DNA from: Paraburkholderia xenovorans LB400 | GTDB lineage: Bacteria > Pseudomonadota > Gammaproteobacteria > Burkholderiales > Burkholderiaceae | NCBI RefSeq assembly: GCF_000013645.1 | Contig: NC_007951.1 | Location: forward strand, 4,216,001 to 4,280,000 | DNA length: 64,000 nt | Direction: 5' to 3' | In this document: positions 43,217-51,812 of the stretch, in pieces | How positions within the stretch are numbered: position 1 is the stretch's first letter | Layout: each line of letters begins with the position of its first letter | Translations under genes and position numbers: made by a program | The notes under the pieces: generated by a model | Databases searched by the model: none | Told to the model about the DNA's origin: nothing | What the model saw: the letters and a program-made list of their open reading frames with translations, nothing else

Positions 43217-43236
43217 CACTTTCAAGTGAGCCCATC

Positions 43237-43941
43237 ATGAAGAACGTCCCGCATACCGTTACCGATGCCGCGATCGCGACCATCCGCGAACGGATCGAAG
43301 CGGGCGTTTATCCCGTGGGCAGTCTGCTGCCGGCGCAGCGTCAGCTCTCCGAGGAACTCGCGATCAGCCGCGCTTCGTTGCGCGAAGCGCTGTCCACGCT
43401 CGAAGCGCTCGGCCTGCTGGTGATCCGGCCCGGCAAGGGCGTCTATGTGGAAAGTGCGCAGGCATCGGCCGCGCAATCGTGGCGCTTCGCGGAGCAGTCG
43501 TCGCTGCCGGATACCTATCAGATGCGCTTCGCGCTGGAAGGCTTTATCGCGCGCATGGCGGCGCTTGCGGTCAGCGATTCTGATCTCGCCTGGTTCGAAG
43601 ACAACATCACGGCCATGCAATCGGCGCTCGCCTGCGACGAACTCGACGAAGCCGCGCGCCTCGACTACGACTTCCACATGCGGATCGTCGGCATTGCCGG
43701 CAACGCGGCGATCGAATCGATTCTGAGCAGCAGCGCGGAGATCATGAAGGAAAGCCAGCGCATGCCGTATTACCGGCGCGAACTGGTGCTGTCCACGTAC
43801 AACGAACACCGCGTGATTCTGGACGCGCTCAAGGCGCGCGATTCCGCCGCGGCCGGCAAAGCCATCGAAACGCATATTTCGAACGCCGCGCAGCGCGCCG
43901 GCGTTTATTTCCCGACTCCGCAGGCCCAGCCGCAGGCGTAA
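43237..43941 (+). CDS. GntR/FadR-family regulator (FCD domain)
   Basis: A 234-residue regulator. The winged helix is at residues about 8-75 (ISRASLREALSTLEALGLLV, then RPGKGVYV). The C-terminal FCD ligand domain follows, with metal-ligand-like residues in DYDFHMRIVGIAGN. Divergent from dctA-alc-allA. The shared operator-like palindromes suggest it controls dctA and itself. Ligand unknown; a dicarboxylate or ureide/glyoxylate signal is a guess. Confidence 0.85.
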   Translation: MKNVPHTVTDAAIATIRERIEAGVYPVGSLLPAQRQLSEELAISRASLREALSTLEALGLLVIRPGKGVYVESAQASAAQSWRFAEQSSLPDTYQMRFALEGFIARMAALAVSDSDLAWFEDNITAMQSALACDELDEAARLDYDFHMRIVGIAGNAAIESILSSSAEIMKESQRMPYYRRELVLSTYNEHRVILDALKARDSAAAGKAIETHISNAAQRAGVYFPTPQAQPQA

Positions 43942-43967
43942 AAAAAGCCACTCCGTAGAGCGGCTTT
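43940..43967 (-). terminator. Terminator between the GntR-type gene and gapA
   Basis: AAAGCC-A-CTC pairs with GAG-C-GGCTTT around CGTA. Seven T residues follow on the minus strand, favouring the gapA transcript; the plus-strand T-run is short. It overlaps the regulator stop codon. Confidence 0.7.
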
Positions 43968-44033
43968 GCTTGCCCTGTGCCGCCGCCGGCTCAAAGCCGG
44001 CTTTGGCGGGCATAGCGCACGAAGCGCCGTGAT

Positions 44034-45044
44034 TTACTTCGCGTGAGCGAGCGCCACAGCCGTGTCCAGCATGCGGTTCGAGAAGCCCCACTCGTTGTCG
44101 TACCAGCTCGACACCTTCACCAGACGGCCCGACACCTTGGTCAGCGTGGCGTCGAACGTCGACGAAGCCGGGTTGTGGTTGAAGTCGATCGACACCAGCG
44201 GTGCCTGGTTGTAGCCGAGAATGCCCTTCAGCGAGCCTTCCGACGCTTCCTTCATGATCGCGTTGACTTCTTCGACCGTCGTGTCGCGCGCGGCGATGAA
44301 GGACAGATCGACGATCGACACGTTGATCGTCGGCACGCGAATCGCGTAGCCGTCCAGCTTGCCGTTCAGTTCCGGCAGCACCAGGCCGACCGCCGAAGCC
44401 GCGCCGGTCTTGGTCGGGATCTGGCTGTGCGTGGCCGAGCGCGCGCGGCGCAGGTCTTCGTGGTACACGTCCGTCAGAACCTGGTCGTTCGTGTACGCGT
44501 GGATCGTGGTCATCAGACCGTTCACCAGACCGATCTTGTCGTTCAGCGGCTTGACGAGCGGCGCGAGGCAGTTCGTCGTGCACGATGCGTTCGAGATGAC
44601 CGTGTCCGATGCCTTCAGCACATGGTGGTTCACGCCGTAGACGATCGTGGCGTCGACGTCTTTACCGCCCGGCGCCGAGATGATCACCTTCTTTGCGCCG
44701 CCCTTGATGTGCGCGCTGGCCTTTTCCTTGGTCGTGAAAAAGCCCGTGCATTCCATCACGACGTCCACGTTCAGCTCGCCCCACGGCAGTTCAGCCGGGT
44801 TGCGGTTGGCCAGCACGCGGATCTTGTCGCCGTTGACGACCAGGTAGTCGCCGTCCACCGACACTTCGCCCGGGAACTTGCCGTGCGCCGTGTCGTATTG
44901 CGTCAGGTGAGCGTTGGTCCTGGCATCGCCGAGGTCGTTGATGGCGACGATTTCGATATCGTGCTTCTTGCCGTTTTCATAGAAGGCGCGCAGCGTGTTG
45001 CGGCCAATACGGCCGTAGCCGTTGATTGCGACGCGAATCGTCAT
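44034..45044 (-). CDS. gapA: Glyceraldehyde-3-phosphate dehydrogenase
   Basis: A 336-residue NAD-dependent enzyme. NAD motif GYGRIGR is at 9-15; the catalytic cysteine is C155 in SNASCTTNCLAPL. It oxidises the glyceraldehyde 3-phosphate produced by Eda and Tkt. It lies 95 bp downstream of tkt and is probably co-transcribed, a common Burkholderiales pairing. Confidence 0.96.
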   Translation of the reverse strand: MTIRVAINGYGRIGRNTLRAFYENGKKHDIEIVAINDLGDARTNAHLTQYDTAHGKFPGEVSVDGDYLVVNGDKIRVLANRNPAELPWGELNVDVVMECTGFFTTKEKASAHIKGGAKKVIISAPGGKDVDATIVYGVNHHVLKASDTVISNASCTTNCLAPLVKPLNDKIGLVNGLMTTIHAYTNDQVLTDVYHEDLRRARSATHSQIPTKTGAASAVGLVLPELNGKLDGYAIRVPTINVSIVDLSFIAARDTTVEEVNAIMKEASEGSLKGILGYNQAPLVSIDFNHNPASSTFDATLTKVSGRLVKVSSWYDNEWGFSNRMLDTAVALAHAK

Positions 45045-45139
45045 GGTCTATCTCCTGATGGCTAAAAAAATACGTCCAGGTTCGTCTGACTGACCGCGTT
45101 GCCGCGCGTTCGCACGCGAACGGCAACGCTTGTCCAGGA

Positions 45140-47161
45140 TCAGCCGAGTGCGGCTTTTGCCGTCTCTACCACGTGTTCGACGGTGAAGCCGAAATGCTTG
45201 AACAGCACGCCAGCCGGGGCCGATTCGCCGAACGTGTCGATGCCGACCACGCCGCCTTCCAGACCCACGTACTTGCGCCAGAAATCCGTCACACCCGCTT
45301 CGATCGCGACGCGGCGCACGCCTTGCGGCAGCACGCGTTCACGGTACTCGGCGTCCTGCTTGTCGAACACGGTGGTTGACGGCATGGACACGACGCGCGC
45401 CGCGATACCTTCGCGCGCCAGCGGCTCGACCGCGTTCAGCGCCAGTTCGACTTCCGAACCGGTGGCGATCAGGATGATCTTGCGCGCGACGATCTCGTCG
45501 TTCCAGTCGCGCAGCACGTAACCGCCCTTCTCGATGTTGGCGATCTGCGCGTCCGTGCGCTCCGAGAACGGCAGGTTCTGACGGCTGAAGATCAGGCACG
45601 ACGGGCCATGATGTTCGACCGCGTGGGTCCAGGCCACCGCCGTCTCGACGGTATCAGCCGGACGCCACACTTGCAGGTGCGGAATCAGACGCAGGCTCGC
45701 AACATGTTCGATCGACTGGTGGGTCGGGCCGTCTTCGCCCAGACCGATCGAGTCGTGCGTGAACACGAAGATCGACGGCGCTTTCATCAGCGCGGCGACG
45801 CGCAGCGCGTTGCGGCTGTAGTCCGAGAACGTCAGGAACGTGCCGCCGAACGCCTTGAAGCCACCGTGCAGCGCAACGCCGTTGATCGCGGCGCTCATGC
45901 CGAATTCACGCACGCCGTAGTTGACGTAGTTGCCGGCAGCCTTGCCTTCGGCGTTCACGCGTACCGGTTTGGCGGCCTTCCAGTTGGTCAGGTTCGAGCC
46001 GGTCAGGTCGGCGGAGCCGCCGAGCAGTTCCGGCAGCACGGCCGACAAAGCCTCGATAGCCTGTTGCGATGCCTTGCGCGTCGCTACGGTTTCCGCGCGC
46101 TCGTTCGCGCCGGCAATGATCGCCTTGGCCTTTTCCTTCCAGTCCGCCGGCAACTGCTTCGCGTTGCGGCGCTTGAATTCAGCGGCTTCCTGCGGATATT
46201 TGGCAGCGTACGCGGCGAATGCCTTGTCCCACTCGGATTCGTTGCGTGCGCCCGCTTCTGTTGCGTCCCAAGCTGCATAGACCTCTTGCGGGATCACGAA
46301 CGGCTCCCACTTCCAGCCGATCTTTTCGCGCGTGGCCGCGACTTCCTTGTCGCCGAGCGCCGCGCCGTGCGAATCGTGGCTGCCGGCCTTGTTCGGCGAG
46401 CCTTCGCCGATCACCGTCTTGCAGCAGATCAGCGTGGGTTTGTCGGATTGCTTCGCCTGCTTGATGGCCGCGTCCACTGCTTCGACGTCGTGGCCGACCA
46501 CGTTCGGGATCACGTTCCAGCCGTACGCCTCGAAGCGCTTGGGCGTGTCGTCGTGGAACCAGTGCACCACTTCGCCGTCGATCGAGATGCCGTTGTCGTC
46601 GTAGAACGCAATCAGCTTGTTCAGCTTCAGCACGCCCGCGAGCGAACAGGCTTCGTGCGAGATGCCTTCCATCAGGCAGCCGTCGCCGACGAACACGTAC
46701 GTGTGGTGGTCGACGATCGTTGCGTCAGGCTTGTTGAATTCGGTGGCGAGCAGCGACTCGGCGAGCGCCATGCCGACCGCATTCGCCAGACCCTGGCCGA
46801 GCGGGCCGGTGGTCGTCTCGACGCCCGGCGTGATGCCGTATTCCGGGTGGCCCGGCGTCTTCGAATGCATCTGGCGGAAGTTCTTCAGCTCTTCGATCGG
46901 CAGATCGTAGCCGGTCAGGTGCAGCAGCGAGTACAGCAGCATCGAGCCGTGACCGTTCGACAGCACGAAACGGTCGCGATCGGCCCATTGCGGGTTCTTC
47001 GGGTTGTGGCGCAGATGACGCGACCACAACGCCACGCCGATTTCGGCCATGCCCATTGGCATGCCGGGGTGGCCGGAGTTCGCTTTTTGAACGGCGTCCA
47101 TGGACAGCGCGCGGATTGCGTTGGCCATCAAGGAAGTGGGTGCGGGAGACGGGGTCGTCAT
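45140..47161 (-). CDS. tkt: Transketolase
   Basis: A 673-residue thiamine-diphosphate enzyme of the pentose phosphate pathway. Motifs include NSGHPGMPMGMAEIG, the TPP-binding GDGCLMEGISHEA segment and the pyrimidine-domain TFLTFSDYSRNALR. The ATG at 47161 begins MTTPSPAPTSLMANAIRAL; the frame is open farther upstream without family similarity. First gene of tkt-gapA and divergent from speE. Confidence 0.95.
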   Translation of the reverse strand: MTTPSPAPTSLMANAIRALSMDAVQKANSGHPGMPMGMAEIGVALWSRHLRHNPKNPQWADRDRFVLSNGHGSMLLYSLLHLTGYDLPIEELKNFRQMHSKTPGHPEYGITPGVETTTGPLGQGLANAVGMALAESLLATEFNKPDATIVDHHTYVFVGDGCLMEGISHEACSLAGVLKLNKLIAFYDDNGISIDGEVVHWFHDDTPKRFEAYGWNVIPNVVGHDVEAVDAAIKQAKQSDKPTLICCKTVIGEGSPNKAGSHDSHGAALGDKEVAATREKIGWKWEPFVIPQEVYAAWDATEAGARNESEWDKAFAAYAAKYPQEAAEFKRRNAKQLPADWKEKAKAIIAGANERAETVATRKASQQAIEALSAVLPELLGGSADLTGSNLTNWKAAKPVRVNAEGKAAGNYVNYGVREFGMSAAINGVALHGGFKAFGGTFLTFSDYSRNALRVAALMKAPSIFVFTHDSIGLGEDGPTHQSIEHVASLRLIPHLQVWRPADTVETAVAWTHAVEHHGPSCLIFSRQNLPFSERTDAQIANIEKGGYVLRDWNDEIVARKIILIATGSEVELALNAVEPLAREGIAARVVSMPSTTVFDKQDAEYRERVLPQGVRRVAIEAGVTDFWRKYVGLEGGVVGIDTFGESAPAGVLFKHFGFTVEHVVETAKAALG

Positions 47162-47438
47162 GTCGAGTCCGGAGACAGAGTCAGAAAGCGGTGTGCGCTT
47201 GAGGCCCGGATGCTCGAATGCCAGCTCACTCGGGCGCACGGTGCGGCGCCAGGAGACGCGAAACGGGCAGAGCAAACGGACAAGGCTGAAAGCGTGACAT
47301 TCTAACAGATCGTTGCCGGCCTCCCGCCCCGAAAGCCGCCTCGTCATGCGGCCGATGCATGCGCCGGGCCGCGCCGTGCTTCGCCCTTTACAATTGCACA
47401 ACCTCAACCCACCGCGCTCCGCACGGAGCCCGCCCGCC

Positions 47439-48320
47439 GTGAGCGCTCCACTGCTGTTCCGACCGAGTCTCGATGCCGTCTACGGATTTCCGCACGCGAA
47501 GCGCGTGACGCAAGTCGTATCGCCTTACCAGCGGATCGAAGTCTGGGACACGCCGCAGCTCGGCCGGCTCTTCACGCTCGACGGCCGTCCCATGACGTCC
47601 ACCGGCGACGAGTTCATCTATCACGAATGCATGGTGCATCCGGCCGCGCTGGCGCATCCGTCGCCGCAAGCGGCGCTCGTACTGGGCGGCGGCGACGGCG
47701 GCGCCGCGCGGCAATTGCTGCGGCATGCGGGCATCGAACGGATCGTGGTGGCGGAACTGGACGCCGAAGTGGTGCGCCTGACGCGCGAGCATTTGCCCGA
47801 AGTGCACGGCGGCGCGTTCGACGATCCGCGCGTCGAACTCGTGATCGGCGACGCCGCGCATTATGTCGCGCACGCCGCGCCGGCGCGGTTCGATCTCGTC
47901 GTGTTCGACCTGACGCCGCCCGACTCGCCCGCCGCCGGTCTTTACACGCCAACGTTCTATCAGCAGCTCAAGCGGGTCATGCGCCCGATCGCCGCGGTCT
48001 CCGTGCATCTCGGCTCGCCGTATTTCCACGCCGCGCGTATCGCGCGCCTGCTCGACGACTTGCGCGCGGCGTTCGCCGTGGTCCGCACCATGAACACGTT
48101 TATTCCGCTGTACGGCTCGCTCTGGATAATGGCAACGGCGAGCGACACGCTCGACCCTGCCGCCCTCGCCGCCGATACGCTCATCGAGCGCCTCGCCGCG
48201 CGGCGGATCGGCCCCCTGATGCATTACGACGCGGGCACGCACGCCGCACTGTTCTCGGCATCCCGCTCGGTGCGCGATAAACTAAGACGCTGTTGCGAAA
48301 TTAAGTTTTGGGTCTGTTAA
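47439..48320 (+). CDS. speE: Spermidine synthase-like protein with IS-altered C-terminus
   Basis: About 293 residues. The aminopropyltransferase signature is present: GDEFIYHE (56-63), LGGGDGGAAR (82-91) and FDLTPPD (156-162). I chose the GTG at 47439, preceded by GGAG and a TACAAT -10-like box at 47389-47394; ATG codons further upstream lack a ribosome site. An IS element entered after codon RDKL. The last 11 residues now come from the IS end (RRCCEIKFWVC). Joining the flanks without the IS restores a frame ending SQFLKPAS and stop, so only 8 native residues are lost and activity may persist. Confidence 0.82.
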   Translation: MSAPLLFRPSLDAVYGFPHAKRVTQVVSPYQRIEVWDTPQLGRLFTLDGRPMTSTGDEFIYHECMVHPAALAHPSPQAALVLGGGDGGAARQLLRHAGIERIVVAELDAEVVRLTREHLPEVHGGAFDDPRVELVIGDAAHYVAHAAPARFDLVVFDLTPPDSPAAGLYTPTFYQQLKRVMRPIAAVSVHLGSPYFHAARIARLLDDLRAAFAVVRTMNTFIPLYGSLWIMATASDTLDPAALAADTLIERLAARRIGPLMHYDAGTHAALFSASRSVRDKLRRCCEIKFWVC

Positions 48321-49198
48321 CTTTTCCGGCTTGGTGTTAACTTTCTGTCTTGTTTTGCCTGACAGGAAGCGATGCCTAAAGAACTGATAGACGACGAATT
48401 GTGGTTACTCATCGAACCACTGCTGCCTGCGCGAGCACCACGCAATCGCCAGTTTGCGGGCCGCAAACCGAAACCCGACCGAGCGGTGCTGACCGGCATC
48501 GTGTTTGTGCTGCGCTCAGGCATTGCGTGGAACCTTCTGCCGCAAGAAATGGGATGTGGTTCAGGCACAGCTTGCTGGCGACGGCTCGTCGCGTGGCAAA
48601 AGGCAGGTGTCTGGCAACACATTCACGAAGCGTTGCTCGCCGAACTGCGTCGCCGTGGCGAAATCGATTTCTCGCGTGCGCTCGTCGACAGCTCATCGAT
48701 TCGCGCCGTGCTGGCGGGAAAAAAACCGGCCCGAATCCCACGGACCGGCGCAAGCTCGGCAGCAAACACCACCTCATCGTCGACGCGCAAGGCATCCCGC
48801 TCGCGGTCATCCTGAGCGCGGCGAACCGGCACGACATTACCCAGCTTGATGCGCTGGTCGATGCCATTCCGCGCATCCGGGGCAAGCGGGGTCGTCCCTT
48901 GCACAAGCCGCGAATCGTTCAGGGCGACCGGGGCTACAGTTCCGAACCCCATCGGCAACGCTTGCGTGAGCGAGGCATCACGCCACTACTCGCAAAAGTC
49001 GGCGCGCCGCATGGCAGTGGGCTCGGCAAAACACGTTGGCCAGTCGAGCGTTCGATTGCGTGGCTTCACTCGTTTCGACGGCTCAAGATTCGTTACGAAC
49101 GCTATGCGCATGTTCACGAAGCATTCCTGTCTTTGGCTTGCGCCTTAATTTGCTGGACGCGCCTAAAGCCTCTGTTTAACTAATTTCGCAACAGCTTC
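48286..49198 (+). mobile_element. IS5-family insertion sequence, 913 bp
   Basis: Bounded by imperfect terminal inverted repeats: GA-C/A-GCTGTTGCGAAATTA on the left (48286-48303) and its complement on the right (49181-49198). They match at all but one base. A TAA at 48283-48285 and again at 49199-49201 is the target duplication (CTAA on both sides if the boundary is read one base differently). Contents: one transposase with a frameshift. The element is complete and looks recently inserted, because the flanks join cleanly into the host gene. Confidence 0.92.
48372..49183 (+). CDS. IS5-family transposase, made by -1 ribosomal frameshift
   Basis: Two overlapping frames. Frame A (48372-48815) starts MPKELIDDELWLLIEPLLP and runs to the slippery A7 run at 48719-48725 (codons GGA AAA AAA CCG). 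A -1 shift there continues into frame B, giving GKKTGPNPTDRRKLGSKHH and ending RLKPLFN at 49183. The joined protein has the DDE residues in HHLIVDAQG, VQGDRGYS and PVERSIAWL. Programmed frameshifting at A-runs is known in the IS427 group of IS5. The intact frames and terminal repeats suggest it is functional. Confidence 0.88.
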
Positions 49199-49341
49199 TA
49201 AGTCAATTCTTAAAGCCAGCAAGCTAACGCGTGGGCAAAATGCACGGTTCCGTCGGACTGCACTATCGGCACGCCGATACGCGACCATCCGCCCGGGCGC
49301 GCAGCCTGTGCCCCGCCAACCTCTTAGATCCGGAGAATCCC

Positions 49342-49755
49342 ATGACCGCCTCCCGCCCTGCCGGTGTGCCCTGGTTGACCCCCTATCTGACGGTGCGCGA
49401 TGCCCGTGCCGCGTCCGCGTTCTTCACGGCGGCGTTCGGCTTCGAAGTTCGCGACAGCGTTCAGGACGACGGTGTAGTGATGCATGTCGAGATGACCTAT
49501 CAAGGCCAGTTGATCGTGATGTTCGCACCGGAAGGCGCGTTCGGCTCGGCGGCGAAAACACCCAAAAGCGCGGGCGCAATCGCACCGCAATCGTTCTATG
49601 TCTATGTCGACGATGTCGACGCGATTTACGCGCGGGCGCTGGCCGCCGGCGCAAAATCGCTGAGCGAGCCACAGGATCAGTTCTGGGGCGACCGCTTCGC
49701 CCAGGTCGAAGATCTGGACGGCTACCGCTGGGCGCTCGCTCGCCACCTTTCGTGA
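49342..49755 (+). CDS. VOC-superfamily (glyoxalase/bleomycin-resistance fold) protein
   Basis: A 137-residue protein of the PhnB/YycE-like VOC type. It has WLTPYLTVRDARAASAFF at the start and FWGDRFAQVEDLDGYRWAL at the end. Metal ligands of classical members are only partly evident (H in VVMHVEM; E in VEDLDG). Function unknown. The ATG at 49342 follows a CGGAG. It is 4 bases before rsmE, so probably co-transcribed. Confidence 0.78.
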   Translation: MTASRPAGVPWLTPYLTVRDARAASAFFTAAFGFEVRDSVQDDGVVMHVEMTYQGQLIVMFAPEGAFGSAAKTPKSAGAIAPQSFYVYVDDVDAIYARALAAGAKSLSEPQDQFWGDRFAQVEDLDGYRWALARHLS

Positions 49756-49759
49756 ACCA

Positions 49760-50515
49760 ATGAGTATTTTTCTGATGCCACGCTTCTTCGTCGGTACGCC
49801 CCTCCAGTCCGACGACATCATGCAGCTTCCCGATGACGTCGTTCGGCATGTGCTCGTGCTGCGGTTGCAGCCCGGCGACTCGATCGTGCTTTTCAACGGC
49901 GAAGGCGGCGAATACAGCGCCGAACTCGTCGAGGTCGAACGCCGCTCGGCCAAGGTAAGAATTCGCGAATTCCGCAACATCGAAGTGGAAGCGCCGTATC
50001 GGCTCACGCTTGCGCAGGGCATCGCCGGCGGCGACAAGATGGACTGGCTGATCGAAAAGGCCGTCGAACTCGGCGCGTCGGCCTTCGTGCCGCTCACCAC
50101 CACGCGCAGCGTCGTGCGTCTGACTGGCGAGCGCGCGCAGCGGCGGCATGCGCACTGGCAAGGCATCGTGCGGGCGTCGTGCGAGCAGTGCGGGCGCAAC
50201 CGGCTGCCGGAAGTCATGCCGGTGCGAGAAATCGCCACCTGGCTGGGCGCCATGCCGCGCACGCCTGAAGAAGGCGACTTGCGCATTCTGCTGTCGCCGC
50301 GCGCGAGCATCAGCTTTTCCGCGTTGCCCGCCGAGCCGCCGCAAGGACGCGTGACGGTGCTGGTCGGCCCGGAAGGCGGATTTTCCGCCGCTGAAGAAGC
50401 GGCCGCGACCGATCATGGCTTCACCGCCGTCGGTCTTGGCCCGCGCGTCATGCGCACTGAAACAGCCGGCATCGCGGTACTCTCGGCGCTCGCCGCGGGC
50501 TGGGGCGGCTGGTAA
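49760..50515 (+). CDS. rsmE: 16S rRNA (uracil-1498-N3)-methyltransferase
   Basis: A 251-residue SPOUT methyltransferase. An N-terminal PUA-like domain (MPRFFVG, HVLVLRLQPGD) precedes the knotted domain with the SAM loop GPEGGF at residues 203-208 and GLGPRVMRTETA near the end. It modifies U1498 in the decoding region of the small subunit. The ATG is 4 bases past the VOC gene stop. Confidence 0.94.
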   Translation: MSIFLMPRFFVGTPLQSDDIMQLPDDVVRHVLVLRLQPGDSIVLFNGEGGEYSAELVEVERRSAKVRIREFRNIEVEAPYRLTLAQGIAGGDKMDWLIEKAVELGASAFVPLTTTRSVVRLTGERAQRRHAHWQGIVRASCEQCGRNRLPEVMPVREIATWLGAMPRTPEEGDLRILLSPRASISFSALPAEPPQGRVTVLVGPEGGFSAAEEAAATDHGFTAVGLGPRVMRTETAGIAVLSALAAGWGGW

Positions 50516-50586
50516 GGCGCCTGGCCTGCCGTCTTGATCCGATTGAAGGCGGCGAACTCATGCCGGCATTCGCGCCGCAGCAAAAG

Positions 50587-50618
50587 CAAAGGCCCGCCAA
50601 CAACTGGCGGGCCTTTCT
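50587..50618. terminator. Terminator between rsmE and the barstar-like gene
   Basis: AAAGGCCCGCCA (50588-50599) pairs perfectly with TGGCGGGCCTTT (50605-50616) around ACAAC. It lies between convergent genes; the stem itself supplies short T-runs. Confidence 0.8.
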
Positions 50619-50666
50619 TATTTAGCCTGAACTGGCAACACCCAGGCTAAAGTTCGAACTAAAACC

Positions 50667-51239
50667 TCAGGCGAACGAGTAAAACACGCGGAACGCCACT
50701 TTGCGCTCAGCCCAGAATTCGGCGGCCTCGCGGAACACGTCCAGCAGCGTCTCGCGCCCTTCCTTGTCGAACTTCTGGGCGACCGGCAACTGTTCGAGCA
50801 CGATCACGAAGCCCGGCTGCGCACCCGCCTTCTGAACCAGATCGGTCAAACAGTCGTACAGCGCGTCGTAATTCTTGCCGAAGTGTTTCGGAAACAGGAA
50901 CGACGTTGCGATGGTTTCAAGCACTTCCTGTTTGGATTGGGCATTGGCGCAATACGCATACAGAAAATGCTGGCCGAGCTGGTGGGCCTCTTCGGCCAGA
51001 TCCTGCACGCGGAACGCGCGGATCGACTGTACGATGTTCGGTCGTACGGTCTTGAAAAGACTCATGGGCTCCTCGTTCGATGAAACCACAGTGCCTGCTG
51101 CTTCGCTCTGGTTCTCGCGGCCCTGCTCGCCGGCTCGCATCTGCATGACGCGCTGGAACAGATTGCCGTCGCCGGCCGCGAAAAGATCCGTCGCGACTCC
51201 GGAGTCGTGCGCGTAGACGTTGTCGCTCATGCCGTTCAT
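50667..51239 (-). CDS. Barstar-family ribonuclease inhibitor
   Basis: The C-terminal about 90 residues match barstar (FPKHFGKNYDALYDCLTDL is the inhibitor helix with the key acidic residues, and VAFRVFYSF the last strand). It should neutralise the RNase encoded just upstream inside the cytoplasm. The start is uncertain. The ATG at 51239 lies 7 bases past the RNase stop, a TTG at 51257 overlaps it, and an internal ATG at 51065 (MSLFKTVRP) has the best ribosome site (GAGGAG). The first about 58 residues in the long version are a polar segment not part of the fold. Confidence 0.85.
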   Translation of the reverse strand: MNGMSDNVYAHDSGVATDLFAAGDGNLFQRVMQMRAGEQGRENQSEAAGTVVSSNEEPMSLFKTVRPNIVQSIRAFRVQDLAEEAHQLGQHFLYAYCANAQSKQEVLETIATSFLFPKHFGKNYDALYDCLTDLVQKAGAQPGFVIVLEQLPVAQKFDKEGRETLLDVFREAAEFWAERKVAFRVFYSFA

Positions 51240-51246
51240 CCCGATG

Positions 51247-51663
51247 TCATTCAACAATACGATTAAAACTGGTGTAGTGGTCGTCCGAGTAGTAACAATT
51301 ATCGGTTCGCTTCAGCGGACCTCCGCAGACGATGCGACGCGCCCCGCGATTACGTGAGCGAGGCGTGGGAACGGTGTATTCGTGGTAATAGCCGCGCCGA
51401 TGGGCCGGCAGCAACCGTTCGCGATTGCCGAATACGATGCCGTCCTTCTCATACGGGTAAGGCCCGCCTGCGGCAATCAAGTTCAATGTATTGACCGCTT
51501 CGCGTGGCAACTGCGCCAGCGCGACCGTGCCCAGCAACTGTACGTTCGAGTCGGCGAGTGCCGTGGAGTCGCGCGCAAACGCGCCAGGCACGGGGCCGGA
51601 TAAAGCGCACAGCGTAACAGCACCGATCAGCACGCCTTTCATGCGTTGCCACTTGCGTGCCAT
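51247..51663 (-). CDS. Secreted barnase-type guanyl-specific ribonuclease
   Basis: A 138-residue precursor. A signal peptide (MKGVLIGAVTLCAL) has likely cleavage after AFA30. The mature domain fits the N1/T1/barnase fold: GIVFGNRERLLP, then E95 in YYHEYTV, R109-R110 in GARRIVCG, and H129 in DDHYTSFNRI, corresponding to barnase E73, R83/R87 and H102. C113 and C123 could form a disulfide. It degrades RNA outside the cell. Followed by the barstar-like gene, a toxin-immunity style pair. Confidence 0.88.
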   Translation of the reverse strand: MARKWQRMKGVLIGAVTLCALSGPVPGAFARDSTALADSNVQLLGTVALAQLPREAVNTLNLIAAGGPYPYEKDGIVFGNRERLLPAHRRGYYHEYTVPTPRSRNRGARRIVCGGPLKRTDNCYYSDDHYTSFNRIVE

Positions 51664-51812
51664 GTATCAGGGTTCCCCGCTGTTAGATCACGAGTTTGAC
51701 GACCATGAAAGTCGTAAGGGTATCGCTAATGGTCCCCGGAATCAACGTTCGCCAAGCGGCCCCAAACTTCCAATCAGGCGAGAAAGCACCACCGGAGGGA
51801 CTTTGACGACTT

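Noticed and set aside
48283..48320. speE as an inactivated gene
   Set aside because: The insertion changes only the last residues; all active-site motifs are upstream.
48286..49198. Transposase as a pseudogene with a frameshift
   Set aside because: The shift is at an A7 slippery run typical of programmed -1 frameshifting, and both frames are otherwise intact.
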